Of a stretch of 8,784 nt of DNA, positions 1 to 6,462 are shown in pieces (positions within the stretch are counted from its first letter, which is position 1; each line of letters starts with the position of its first letter). The notes beneath the pieces are model-generated. The model was not told the DNA's origin. It saw nothing but the letters and a program-made list of their open reading frames with translations, and searched no databases. Both the position numbers and the translations under genes were made by a program. Origin of the DNA: Legionella longbeachae (lineage in GTDB: Bacteria; Pseudomonadota; Gammaproteobacteria; Legionellales; Legionellaceae). The DNA is taken from NCBI GenBank assembly GCA_016191305.1, contig JACPOX010000026.1, forward strand, positions 6,170-14,953, read 5' to 3'.

Positions 1-210
1 AGTATATATACTACTTCTGCATTAACATTCTTATTATTAAATAGTGCGCCTGCCTATGCCTATTTGGATCCAGGGACTGGAAGTGTGATTATACAGGGTG
101 CTATAGGTGCTATTACCGCAGGTATAGTGATAATAAGAATTTATTGGTATCGATTACTTAGTTTGTTAGGTTTTAGAAAGAACGTAGAGAAAGAAAAGAT
201 TGAAGAATAA
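1..210 (+). CDS. 3' part of a small YLDPGTGS-motif membrane/secreted protein (5' end outside window)
   Basis: The frame is open from the first base to a TAA at 208-210, giving 69 residues without a start codon. The first 20 visible residues look like the end of a signal peptide: a hydrophobic run (LTFLLL) and then APAYA, with a likely signal peptidase I cut after A-Y-A. The mature part would begin YLDPGTGSV, followed by a roughly 20-residue hydrophobic segment rich in Ile, Gly and Ala, an aromatic/basic stretch (RIYWYR) and a charged Lys/Glu tail. This layout, with YLDPGTGS directly after the signal peptide and one following membrane segment, is familiar from a widespread family of small bacterial proteins usually annotated as hypothetical. 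No biochemical role can be assigned. No catalytic residues are evident, so it is probably a small structural or accessory membrane protein. A hairpin lies 28 bp past the stop. Confidence 0.7.
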   Translation, partial: SIYTTSALTFLLLNSAPAYAYLDPGTGSVIIQGAIGAITAGIVIIRIYWYRLLSLLGFRKNVEKEKIEE

Positions 211-237
211 ACGAGTATTAGTCATACAATCATAATG

Positions 238-259
238 TTTGTGGCCATTGCGCCACAAA
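238..259 (+). terminator. Possible transcription terminator hairpin downstream of the YLDPGTGS gene
   Basis: TTTGTGGC (238-245) pairs perfectly with GCCACAAA (252-259) across a 6-nt loop, 28 bp after the stop at 210. A T-rich stretch (TTCTTGTTTT, about 265-274) follows but is not directly next to the stem, so it is a weak intrinsic terminator at best. It is seen directly as an inverted repeat; the terminator role is inferred from position. Confidence 0.45.
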
Positions 260-324
260 ACTCGTTCTTGTTTTAACCAATCAAAAAAGCTTACTTTATC
301 CTTGGAAGTTCCTTAAAAGAGAAA

Positions 325-386
325 TTTTTTTTAAAAAAAAACTAGGCAAGAAAAAAAAAATAAGGTATATAGCCGTCCTAGTTTTT
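325..386. repeat. Long A/T tracts with an A5CTAGG/CCTAGT5 inverted repeat
   Basis: A run of eight T and nine A (325-341) is followed by a run of ten A (351-360). AAAAACTAGG (337-346) is the exact inverse of CCTAGTTTTT (377-386), with 30 nt between them. Such tracts are intrinsically bent and often lie upstream of promoters. In this 247-bp gap (211-457) I see no gene. A weak sigma-70-like pair, TAGGCA (343-348) and TATATA (366-371) with 17-bp spacing, lies within the tracts and could serve the gene at 458. Confidence 0.4.
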
Positions 387-457
387 ATGATCTTAATCGA
401 GGATCGTGGCATCCAGGAATTTATTCCAGGTAAAGTATAACTCATTGAGAGAATAGT

Positions 458-655
458 ATGAGTGATTTGTTTGAAGAAGACGAAGATGCGGTTGTAGAAG
501 TTGGAGAAGACTTCATTGACGAAGATGGTGAAGTTGATGTTGAGGCTGAGGTTATAGAGACTGATCCTCATGGTTTGGATGCACGTAGGCGCTTGGAAAA
601 TATGTTGGATGAAAAACGTTTGCGTGATGAACTAGATGATTTTGTAGATTACTAA
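458..655 (+). CDS. Small, very acidic protein of unknown function (65 aa)
   Basis: The ATG at 458 is preceded by a purine-rich GAGAGAA (447-453) that serves as ribosome binding site. Of 65 residues, 27 are Asp or Glu, mostly in the N-terminal 35. The C-terminal third is a different, probably helical, mixed-charge block: DARRRLENMLDEKRLRDEL (41-59), followed by an acidic tail. This arrangement of an acidic disordered head and an RRR-L-E...K-R-L-R helix resembles small gammaproteobacterial proteins that databases label the PA3496 family (putative envelope integrity protein); that is recalled resemblance, not a search result. There is no signal peptide or membrane segment, so it is expected in the cytoplasm. 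The pabC-like gene starts 9 bp after its stop, so the two are almost surely co-transcribed. Its function is unknown. Confidence 0.75.
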   Translation: MSDLFEEDEDAVVEVGEDFIDEDGEVDVEAEVIETDPHGLDARRRLENMLDEKRLRDELDDFVDY

Positions 656-664
656 AATATATTT

Positions 665-1474
665 ATGAAACGTACACGAGTGCTCTTGGATGGGGGAGAA
701 AATAGTTTTGTGTTGCCTGCCGATGATCGCATTTTTTTAGGCGAAGGCTTGTTTGAAACACTTAAGGTAGTGAGTGCCAAACCTTGTAGTGCTTATTTGC
801 ATTGGCAACGGTTGGCTGACTCTGCAGAAAAGTTGGGTATCCCCTTTGATATTTCATTTGAGCATTGGACAGAGTATTTACTTCACAATATTACCCAAGA
901 TAATTTATATCATGGAGGTATTAAAGCAATTTTAAGTGGAGGGTCTGCCCCTAGAGGATTAGCTGTTCGTGGACAGATAAGCCATTTAATGTTTCAAACT
1001 TTTAACTATACTGTTGAAACTCATCCATTGCGCTTGGTTACTATGCCTTGGCTAAGAGATGCCGCTAACCCTGTTTATCAGGTTAAATCGATCAATTATT
1101 TAGAGGCGATATCTGCTCGTCACCAGGCACTTGCTTTAGGCGCTGATGATGCCTTATTTTTAAATTTGCAGCACAATGTTACTGAAACAACATGTGCTAA
1201 TTTATTCTTGATTAAGGACGAGCAACTGTTTACCCCTCCCTTAACAGATGGTGTACTTGCTGGGATTACTCGCTTAAGAATTCTAAATCTATCGGAGCAA
1301 CAAGGCATAAATTGTTTAGAAGTTTCTTTGACTAAAGCAATGCTTAAAGAAGCTGATGTTGTTTTTGTAACGAATTCGTTGCAAGGAATTCGTCCGGTCC
1401 TCTCTTTGGATGATTTTATTTTTGCAGTGGATCATCCTTTGTTAACCCAATTAATTTCTTCTTTGAATATTTGA
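665..1474 (+). CDS. pabC: Aminodeoxychorismate lyase-like class IV PLP enzyme (PabC)
   Basis: The 269-residue protein has the class IV aminotransferase fold and exactly the length of E. coli PabC, which converts 4-amino-4-deoxychorismate to p-aminobenzoate and pyruvate in folate synthesis. Visible motifs are GEGLFETLKV (26-35, PabC-like GDGxFxT), the PLP Schiff-base lysine K141 in QVKSINYLEA, E174 in NVTETTCANLF (PLP pyridine nitrogen contact), GVLAGITR (196-203, phosphate cup) and NSLQGIRPV (237-245). The last is the form usual in PabC rather than in branched-chain or D-amino acid aminotransferases, but specificity within this fold cannot be proved by eye. The start at 665 follows the acidic ORF by 9 bp and has no recognisable Shine-Dalgarno (only A/T upstream), so translation probably depends on coupling. 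The familiar acpP-fabF-pabC context is absent here. The last 59 bp overlap the opposite-strand membrane gene. Confidence 0.8.
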   Translation: MKRTRVLLDGGENSFVLPADDRIFLGEGLFETLKVVSAKPCSAYLHWQRLADSAEKLGIPFDISFEHWTEYLLHNITQDNLYHGGIKAILSGGSAPRGLAVRGQISHLMFQTFNYTVETHPLRLVTMPWLRDAANPVYQVKSINYLEAISARHQALALGADDALFLNLQHNVTETTCANLFLIKDEQLFTPPLTDGVLAGITRLRILNLSEQQGINCLEVSLTKAMLKEADVVFVTNSLQGIRPVLSLDDFIFAVDHPLLTQLISSLNI

Positions 1475-2138
1475 AACGAAATCGATTCAGTTGTAATAAC
1501 TTTAATCCGCACAATATCAAAATGGCTAAACCCGATATAATAATTCCGCTGTTCCTAGAGAAAGTTTCTTTGTTTAATAAAGCCCCCATTCCTGCATAGC
1601 CAAAATAGGTATATATAATTTCGGCTGGAATGAGAAAAATAAATGTGGTTATAAAGTAAATTCGAAATTTTATTGCAGTTATTCCTAAACCATAATTGAC
1701 TAAATTAAATGGGACAATGGGAAATAATCTCAGAAAGGCTACAAACATCCAACCTTGCTTATCGACTTCAGAAATTAATTTATCTAGTTTTTCTCCCTTT
1801 TTTTTAGAAAACCAGTCATATATTAGGTGTCTGGTAATTAAAAAAGAAAAAACAGCACCGCAAGTGGCACCAACTAAGTTAAATATTGTACCAAGAAAAG
1901 GGCCAAAAATCGCCCCGCCTGCCAAAGTTATTACCATTGTGGGCAAGAGCATAATCGATGCTAAGCTATAAATAATTAGAAAAAGAACAGGTGCAAACCA
2001 GCCTAGATGCTTAACCCAGCTCATGATTTCTAAGGAATACTTTTGAAAAAAGAATGCGCTAGTAATCAGAGAGACCAAGACTAAAACAATGAATAATGTT
2101 TTAATTGAGTATATTATTTGGTATTTCATAAGTTCCAT
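1416..2138 (-). CDS. TVP38/TMEM64 (VTT/DedA-like) integral membrane protein
   Basis: This 240-residue hydrophobic protein belongs to the VTT (SNARE-associated, DedA-like) family. The hallmarks are the glycine-rich AGGAIFGPFLG (73-83) leading through G90 to R103, and the re-entrant loop FLRLFPIVPFNLVNYGLGI (135-153) with its F-x-R and P-x-x-P-F-N pattern. Membrane segments are visible near 11-30, 46-70, 80-102, 130-150, 158-182 and 197-216; a basic C-terminal tail (RFRFKYSKKK) should face the cytoplasm. Family members sit in the inner membrane, and some are linked to phospholipid flipping and proton-dependent envelope homeostasis; the exact substrate here is unknown. The start is uncertain. 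The ATG at 2138 has no clear ribosome site, whereas the internal ATG at 2129 (Met4) is preceded closely by GGAA. The 3' end lies 59 bp inside the pabC-like gene. It is transcribed divergently from the Aas-like gene. Confidence 0.88.
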   Translation of the reverse strand: MELMKYQIIYSIKTLFIVLVLVSLITSAFFFQKYSLEIMSWVKHLGWFAPVLFLIIYSLASIMLLPTMVITLAGGAIFGPFLGTIFNLVGATCGAVFSFLITRHLIYDWFSKKKGEKLDKLISEVDKQGWMFVAFLRLFPIVPFNLVNYGLGITAIKFRIYFITTFIFLIPAEIIYTYFGYAGMGALLNKETFSRNSGIIISGLAILILCGLKLLQLNRFRFKYSKKKLIGLTKDDPLQK

Positions 2139-2209
2139 TTATGTAGTCTGGTGAGCTGCAGTTTAGATCACAAAGCCATGCTATCTAAAATCAATTTATC
2201 AAGAAGTTT

Positions 2210-2215
2210 ATTATA
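2210..2215 (-). promoter_or_regulatory. Possible -10 box for the VTT-family gene
   Basis: On the minus strand these bases read TATAAT, a perfect -10 hexamer, about 70 bp upstream of the gene start. No convincing -35 is found at 16-18 bp, so this is a weak call. Confidence 0.3.
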
Positions 2216-2226
2216 CACAGTTAAGC

Positions 2227-2242
2227 CTTGCAATCTTGCAAA
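2227..2242. repeat. Tandem 8-bp repeat with two palindromic TTGCAA boxes in the divergent promoter
   Basis: CTTGCAAT (2227-2234) is followed directly by CTTGCAAA (2235-2242). Each holds TTGCAA, which is its own reverse complement, so the boxes read the same for both divergent genes. The second box coincides with the -35 hexamer of the rightward promoter. An operator role is possible but inferred only from position and symmetry. Confidence 0.35.
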
Positions 2243-2264
2243 ATTACAATCGATTAGGTATAAC
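2236..2264 (+). promoter_or_regulatory. Sigma-70-type promoter for the Aas-like gene
   Basis: TTGCAA (2236-2241, 4/6 to TTGACA) and TATAAC (2259-2264, 5/6 to TATAAT) are separated by exactly 17 bp. Initiation would fall near 2271, leaving a leader of about 22 nt with the ribosome site AAGAG at 2281-2285 before the ATG at 2294. This is the best-formed promoter in the window. Confidence 0.6.
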
Positions 2265-2293
2265 CAAGACGAATTTTTACAAGAGAAAAAAAC

Positions 2294-4447
2294 ATGGATC
2301 TAAAGACCTGGAAGGAAAGACAAAAGCAACGTATGCGCGGCTGGATTAAAGCAATGTTGGTTTACTGGTTTAAAGTAGAAGTGCATGGAAATTATCAACC
2401 TGAATCTAATTCAGTTATTATTGCTAATAGAACCTCAAAAATTGATTTGCTTTTACTCGCGGCTTTTTTACCTGAACGATTGACGGTTGCTTTTGCCCCA
2501 AGTGCATTAGGTATGCTATGGATGAAAATCATGACCCTATTTGCGGATGTGATTGCCATTGACTCCACCAGTGCTTTAGCAGTCAGACCTTTAATAAAAG
2601 CGATACGCGAAGGGAAGCGCTGTGTTATTTTTCCTCAAGGAATAAAACTGGAAAAAGAGAGTTTGAAGGTTTTTGATGGTCCTGGAATGGTATTGCAAAA
2701 AGCAGGATCTTCCGTTATTCCGATAAGGATTGATGGGGCGCAATACAGTCTTTTTTCGATTAGTAAAGATAAACATATTATTCGTCTATTCCCCAAAATT
2801 GTTATTCACATACTACCGCCGCAATCTTTTGTACAAGATAAAAACAAATGTCTAGATAGAAATGCAATGAGTACACGTTTATTTCGCTTGATTAGTGAAT
2901 TAACTTGCGCCAACAATTTTCACTCCATTCCTTTGTTTGAAGCCCTGATTCAAGGAACTGCGTTAGGAACAAAGAATCATACAAAAATAGAAGATGTAAA
3001 TCGTGCTCCATTAACACCCAAGCAATTTCTTGCTCGTTGTTTTATTTTGGGTCGACAAATCAAAAAGCAAACTCATGTTGGAGAGCATATAGGTATCATG
3101 TTGCCGACAACAATTGCTGGGATGGTCACTTTTTTTGCATTACATGCCTATCGACGTATACCTGCCATGCTTAATTTCAGCCTGGGGTCTCATAACTTAT
3201 TAGCTACTTGCAAAGCTGCAGAAATCAAAATTATTTATACTGCGAAACAATTCATTGCCACTGCAAAACTGGAAAGTTTGGTTGATGAATTACAAAAAGC
3301 AGGAATTACAGTTTATTTTCTGGAGGATTTTAAATCTTCTATTAAACTAGGCCACAAACTTTCTGGCGTTATCAAAAGTAAGTTTCCTTCTCTGGTTTAT
3401 AAATTAATAGGTGATCCTGTAAGTGCAGAAGATACAGGGGTGATATTATTTACTTCTGGTTCGGAAGGACTTCCCAAGGGAGTTGTTTTAAGTCATGCTA
3501 ATTTATTGGCTAATTGTGGGCAGTTAACTTCGCGAGTGGATTTTTCTTCTGGGGATAAATTTTTTGATGCGCTGCCTATTTTTCATTGTTTTGGATTAAC
3601 CGCTGGAGCTATTCTTCCACTAATCTATGGAATCAATTGTTTTTTTTATCCTTCACCTTTGCATTACAAAATAATTCCAGGATTAGTTTATCAAACTGGA
3701 GCGACTATTATGTTTGGTACGGATACCTTCCTAACGGGTTATGCTCGCACAGCCGAACGTCATGACTTTAGTAGTGTTCGTTATATTTTTGCAGGTGCTG
3801 AGAAAGTGAAGCCAGAAACTATTCGTCATTGGATAGATACATTTGGGGTGAAAATTTATGAAGGATATGGGGCTACAGAAGCCTCTCCTGTGATTTCAAC
3901 AAATTGTCCATTAGCGTTTATTCCGGGTAGTGTAGGAATGTTATTACCCTTTATGGAAAGTCGCATTCAGCCTGTAGAAGGAATTATGACAGGTGGACGT
4001 TTACAATTGCGTGGCCCCAACATAATGCGAGGTTATTTGTCCTCTGAAAAGGCTGGAGTGATTGCTCCAGACGATGGTTGGCATGATACAGGCGATATAG
4101 TGACTATGAATGAAGATGGATTTATCACTATAGCCGGGCGGGCAAAGCGCTTTGCTAAAATTGCGGGTGAAATGGTTTCTCTCACTGCAGTGGAGGGAGT
4201 TGCTGCATCAATTTGGCCTGAATTATTGCATGCTGCGGTGAGTAAAAGCAGCCCTAAAAAAGGAGAGCAAATTATTTTATTTAGTGAGGCTGCTCATGCA
4301 GACAAAAACAGTTTTATTAAAAAAATCCAGGAACTGGGGTATTCTGAGTTGTTAATTCCGCAGCAGATTTATCCAGAGAGTAAAATTCCTGTTTTGCCTT
4401 CAGGAAAAATTGATTATTTCACGATTGAAAATACACAGGTAACTTAA
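2294..4447 (+). CDS. aas: Aas-type acyl-ACP synthetase fused to a degenerate PlsC-like acyltransferase domain
   Basis: The 717-residue protein is nearly the length of E. coli Aas (719), the bifunctional 2-acyl-glycerophosphoethanolamine acyltransferase/acyl-ACP synthetase of the inner membrane, which re-acylates lysophospholipid. Residues 1-200 form the PlsC-like domain and about 225-717 the adenylating domain. In the second domain all core motifs are present: FTSGSEGLPKG (386-396, P-loop), YEGYGATEASP (522-532), WHDTGD (596-601), GRAKRFAKIAGE (615-626) and the catalytic lysine K705 in PSGKID. In the first domain the two catalytic motifs are altered. HX4D reads R46-T-S-K-I-D51, and FPEG is F-P-Q115-G with I-K following, while VIPIRIDGA (141-149) is kept. 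The acyltransferase is therefore probably inactive, leaving an acyl-ACP synthetase that could activate free fatty acids. Codons AGA (2429-2431) and CAA (2636-2638) confirm both changes. No lplT gene adjoins. No clear terminator follows. Confidence 0.9.
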   Translation: MDLKTWKERQKQRMRGWIKAMLVYWFKVEVHGNYQPESNSVIIANRTSKIDLLLLAAFLPERLTVAFAPSALGMLWMKIMTLFADVIAIDSTSALAVRPLIKAIREGKRCVIFPQGIKLEKESLKVFDGPGMVLQKAGSSVIPIRIDGAQYSLFSISKDKHIIRLFPKIVIHILPPQSFVQDKNKCLDRNAMSTRLFRLISELTCANNFHSIPLFEALIQGTALGTKNHTKIEDVNRAPLTPKQFLARCFILGRQIKKQTHVGEHIGIMLPTTIAGMVTFFALHAYRRIPAMLNFSLGSHNLLATCKAAEIKIIYTAKQFIATAKLESLVDELQKAGITVYFLEDFKSSIKLGHKLSGVIKSKFPSLVYKLIGDPVSAEDTGVILFTSGSEGLPKGVVLSHANLLANCGQLTSRVDFSSGDKFFDALPIFHCFGLTAGAILPLIYGINCFFYPSPLHYKIIPGLVYQTGATIMFGTDTFLTGYARTAERHDFSSVRYIFAGAEKVKPETIRHWIDTFGVKIYEGYGATEASPVISTNCPLAFIPGSVGMLLPFMESRIQPVEGIMTGGRLQLRGPNIMRGYLSSEKAGVIAPDDGWHDTGDIVTMNEDGFITIAGRAKRFAKIAGEMVSLTAVEGVAASIWPELLHAAVSKSSPKKGEQIILFSEAAHADKNSFIKKIQELGYSELLIPQQIYPESKIPVLPSGKIDYFTIENTQVT

Positions 4448-4489
4448 AAGGTATCAATTTGTGAATTAATAGCAGAAGAACAAATATTA

Positions 4490-4509
4490 CTTAATACACT
4501 CTTAAGTTT
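4490..4509 (+). promoter_or_regulatory. Candidate PmrA-binding tandem repeat upstream of the putative effector
   Basis: CTTAATACA (4490-4498) and CTTAAGTTT (4501-4509) are separated by 2 bp, giving an 11-bp repeat spacing on one face of the helix. Each matches 7 of 9 positions of the Legionella PmrA consensus cTTAATatT, and the cores CTTAAT-N5-CTTAAG fit the enterobacterial PmrA box YTTAAK-N5-YTTAAK. The second copy lies where the -35 would be for a -10 at 4522-4527, as expected for a response-regulator-activated promoter. Binding itself is inferred. Confidence 0.55.
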
Positions 4510-4521
4510 ATTAACTTACAA

Positions 4522-4527
4522 TATGAT
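4522..4527 (+). promoter_or_regulatory. Candidate -10 box of the effector promoter
   Basis: TATGAT matches TATAAT at 5 of 6 positions and lies 12 bp after the tandem CTTAA repeats, with no good -35 of its own. Initiation would be near 4534, leaving a leader of about 40 nt. An overlapping alternative, TACAAT (4517-4522), cannot be excluded. Confidence 0.4.
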
Positions 4528-4573
4528 TCAAATTGAGCATATTGCTTGTATAGAAACCAAGACTGAGTGAGTT

Positions 4574-6391
4574 ATGAACATTTTCACAAAATTTAAAGGT
4601 GGATTTATTGAAGTCTACACGCATGAGGATCCACCACCATCTGTCGAATTACAATCAAATAAAAAACCTTATATTGTATTTAAGTGCCAACGAAATGAAC
4701 AAAGTGTAAATTATTTAGATGATCATTGTAAACAGTTTAAGTCCTTGGGTAATGTGGTAATACAAAATAACGCTCTTTCTATCAAGATAACTAGTAAACG
4801 TAAGGTGGCGGAGGCCATTAAACTATTTCGATCTGATTCTAACTATAAAAATGAACATAATAATGAATTAATGGAAAAATTTATTAAAATAGAAAGCTCA
4901 TTGCGTCAGGGAAACACAATAAATATACCACCTGTTAAAAGTAAAGATGTTGAAAAGTACGCTTTTGATTCAATGCAAATAAATAATGAGGTATCCGCCC
5001 ATACGACAGGTTTTATTAAAAATAAGACAAAAGATCAGCGAGTTCTTTTTAAAGAAGCACTCTATGGAAGACGCATTGCGGAAATAGAAGTCTTCAATGG
5101 TTTGTGTTTTCGCATTTTACTCAACAAAGCAACACCTAAGGTTAGGGGACTTCATAATAAAGAAGGTCTGCACCTTGGCGTGATATCACATGAAATTCCT
5201 AATTTTCAATCAATCTATGATTATGCCGAAAAATATCAGAAAGCACCTAATAAGAAGGCTCTGGTTGAAGCACATCTAGGCAAAGTATTAGCTGCAGCCT
5301 ATTGTGAAGAAGAAAATGATTTACACGCAGGGAATATAGGCTTCGATTCAGAAAATTTAAAGACTTATAAAATCGATCATGATCAAGCTACTTGGCCAAT
5401 ATCCTACAAGTACGTTTCTATATACTCTAATAAAAAGCCTGCGGTTGATACCTTTCCTATCACACAGTATGATATTAATCATTTTCCGCAATTGAAAGAT
5501 GCCTCACCACGAAATTTTGCCCATAATGATAACCAAGAGGCACTTGATATCACTGGTATTGAGAACGATGATCTTTTTATCAAAGATGTATTTTCTATTT
5601 TTCTCAAGCGAGCTTTACTCACGGAATCCATCTATCAAAAGATGGCAGAAGCAACAATTACCAATGTGAAACTGCAAAAACAATTGGTTGAACATAAAAC
5701 AAAACGTGGTCAACTTTTACGCGCTGAATTGATTAAAAATAAAAAATTCTGTATTTTTATATTGAATCATCCTGAGTTGAAAGAAGAGATAATAACTGAG
5801 TTCAATAGTTATAATAATGATTATAAAGAAAATAGTCCCTTACGTATTAATGTTGACGAATTAGCGGATCAATACGACCAATTAACAAAGGAATGTGAAA
5901 GAACAGTACCTATAAAAGCGTTCAATAAAGCGCTCGAGTTGTTTAAAAACAACCTCCACCAATTAAACTCAAACGATAATAATTGCAAATTATACGAAAA
6001 AGGAAATCAGTTATTGCAACAGGTTCAACAATTGGTGGATGACGATATAAACTCTTTGCCTTTAATGATCACGGTACTAGAATCCACTAATGCATACTTG
6101 CAGGGAGATATAACTGCCGAGGATTATCATAAACAGGCAGACACAGTCCAAAAAATGCAAACACCGGTCCTATCCTTTATTGGTAATCTCATGAAAACGA
6201 TTGGATCCATGGTTGCTCTCTTGGGCGTAGTGCTCTCTTTTACACCTGTTGGACTGTTCCCTGGGGTTATCACAACGGGTTCCGGCATTGCTCTTGCTGG
6301 TCTTGGAATGTTTTGTAACCGAAAAATGGGGGCATCAAAGGTAATGAATGAACTCGCCAATGAGAAAGAAATTGTTGCATTGAAGTCATAA
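4574..6391 (+). CDS. Putative Dot/Icm effector: divergent kinase-like protein with a C-terminal membrane hairpin
   Basis: This 605-residue protein has no full-length match that I recognise. A small alpha/beta-looking domain occupies about 30-87. Residues 155-275 read as a highly divergent kinase fold: VLFK160 (candidate ATP-binding lysine), AEIE (169-172, candidate helix-C glutamate), the GVISHEIPNF hinge region (202-211), the catalytic-loop-like D249-L-H-A-G-N254, and K266-I-D268 as the metal-binding aspartate in place of DFG. The D-x-H-x-x-N...ID pattern recalls PI3/4-kinase, choline/aminoglycoside kinase and several Legionella effector kinases, so the substrate (protein, lipid or small molecule) is open. 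Residues 350-525 are largely helical. Residues 532-581 form two glycine-rich hydrophobic segments, a likely membrane hairpin. The tail NELANEKEIVALKS (592-605) has the Glu-rich block near the C-terminus seen in Dot/Icm substrates. The start is fixed by an in-frame TGA at 4568; the ribosome site (TGAG, 4564-4567) is weak. Secretion is inferred. Confidence 0.75.
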   Translation: MNIFTKFKGGFIEVYTHEDPPPSVELQSNKKPYIVFKCQRNEQSVNYLDDHCKQFKSLGNVVIQNNALSIKITSKRKVAEAIKLFRSDSNYKNEHNNELMEKFIKIESSLRQGNTINIPPVKSKDVEKYAFDSMQINNEVSAHTTGFIKNKTKDQRVLFKEALYGRRIAEIEVFNGLCFRILLNKATPKVRGLHNKEGLHLGVISHEIPNFQSIYDYAEKYQKAPNKKALVEAHLGKVLAAAYCEEENDLHAGNIGFDSENLKTYKIDHDQATWPISYKYVSIYSNKKPAVDTFPITQYDINHFPQLKDASPRNFAHNDNQEALDITGIENDDLFIKDVFSIFLKRALLTESIYQKMAEATITNVKLQKQLVEHKTKRGQLLRAELIKNKKFCIFILNHPELKEEIITEFNSYNNDYKENSPLRINVDELADQYDQLTKECERTVPIKAFNKALELFKNNLHQLNSNDNNCKLYEKGNQLLQQVQQLVDDDINSLPLMITVLESTNAYLQGDITAEDYHKQADTVQKMQTPVLSFIGNLMKTIGSMVALLGVVLSFTPVGLFPGVITTGSGIALAGLGMFCNRKMGASKVMNELANEKEIVALKS

Positions 6392-6414
6392 TAAACAAAA
6401 TAACCCTTAACGGC

Positions 6415-6462
6415 GTATGTAATTTTTTAAGTTACCAGTAAAAAAAGTGTCCCATTACATAC
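6415..6462 (+). repeat. Composite hairpin in the convergent gap
   Basis: GTATGTAAT (6415-6423) is the exact inverse of ATTACATAC (6454-6462). Inside it TTTTTTA (6423-6429) can pair with TAAAAAA (6439-6445), giving a long interrupted stem-loop 24 bp after the effector stop. Its T tract sits inside the stem and not after it, so it does not look like a normal terminator. Confidence 0.5.

Noticed and set aside
296..571. 91-codon leftward ORF rich in Phe, Ile and Leu
   Set aside because: It is the complement of the A/T tracts and of the acidic gene at 458; Glu/Asp codons read backwards give Phe/Ile/Leu-type residues. No ribosome site and no family resemblance.
1369..1380. Perfect 12-bp palindrome AACGAATTCGTT
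   Set aside because: It lies inside the pabC-like coding region (VTNS) with no partner site nearby; treated as chance.
6127..6360. 77-codon leftward ORF inside the effector gene
   Set aside because: Antisense shadow of the hydrophobic hairpin region; no start signals and no recognisable motifs.
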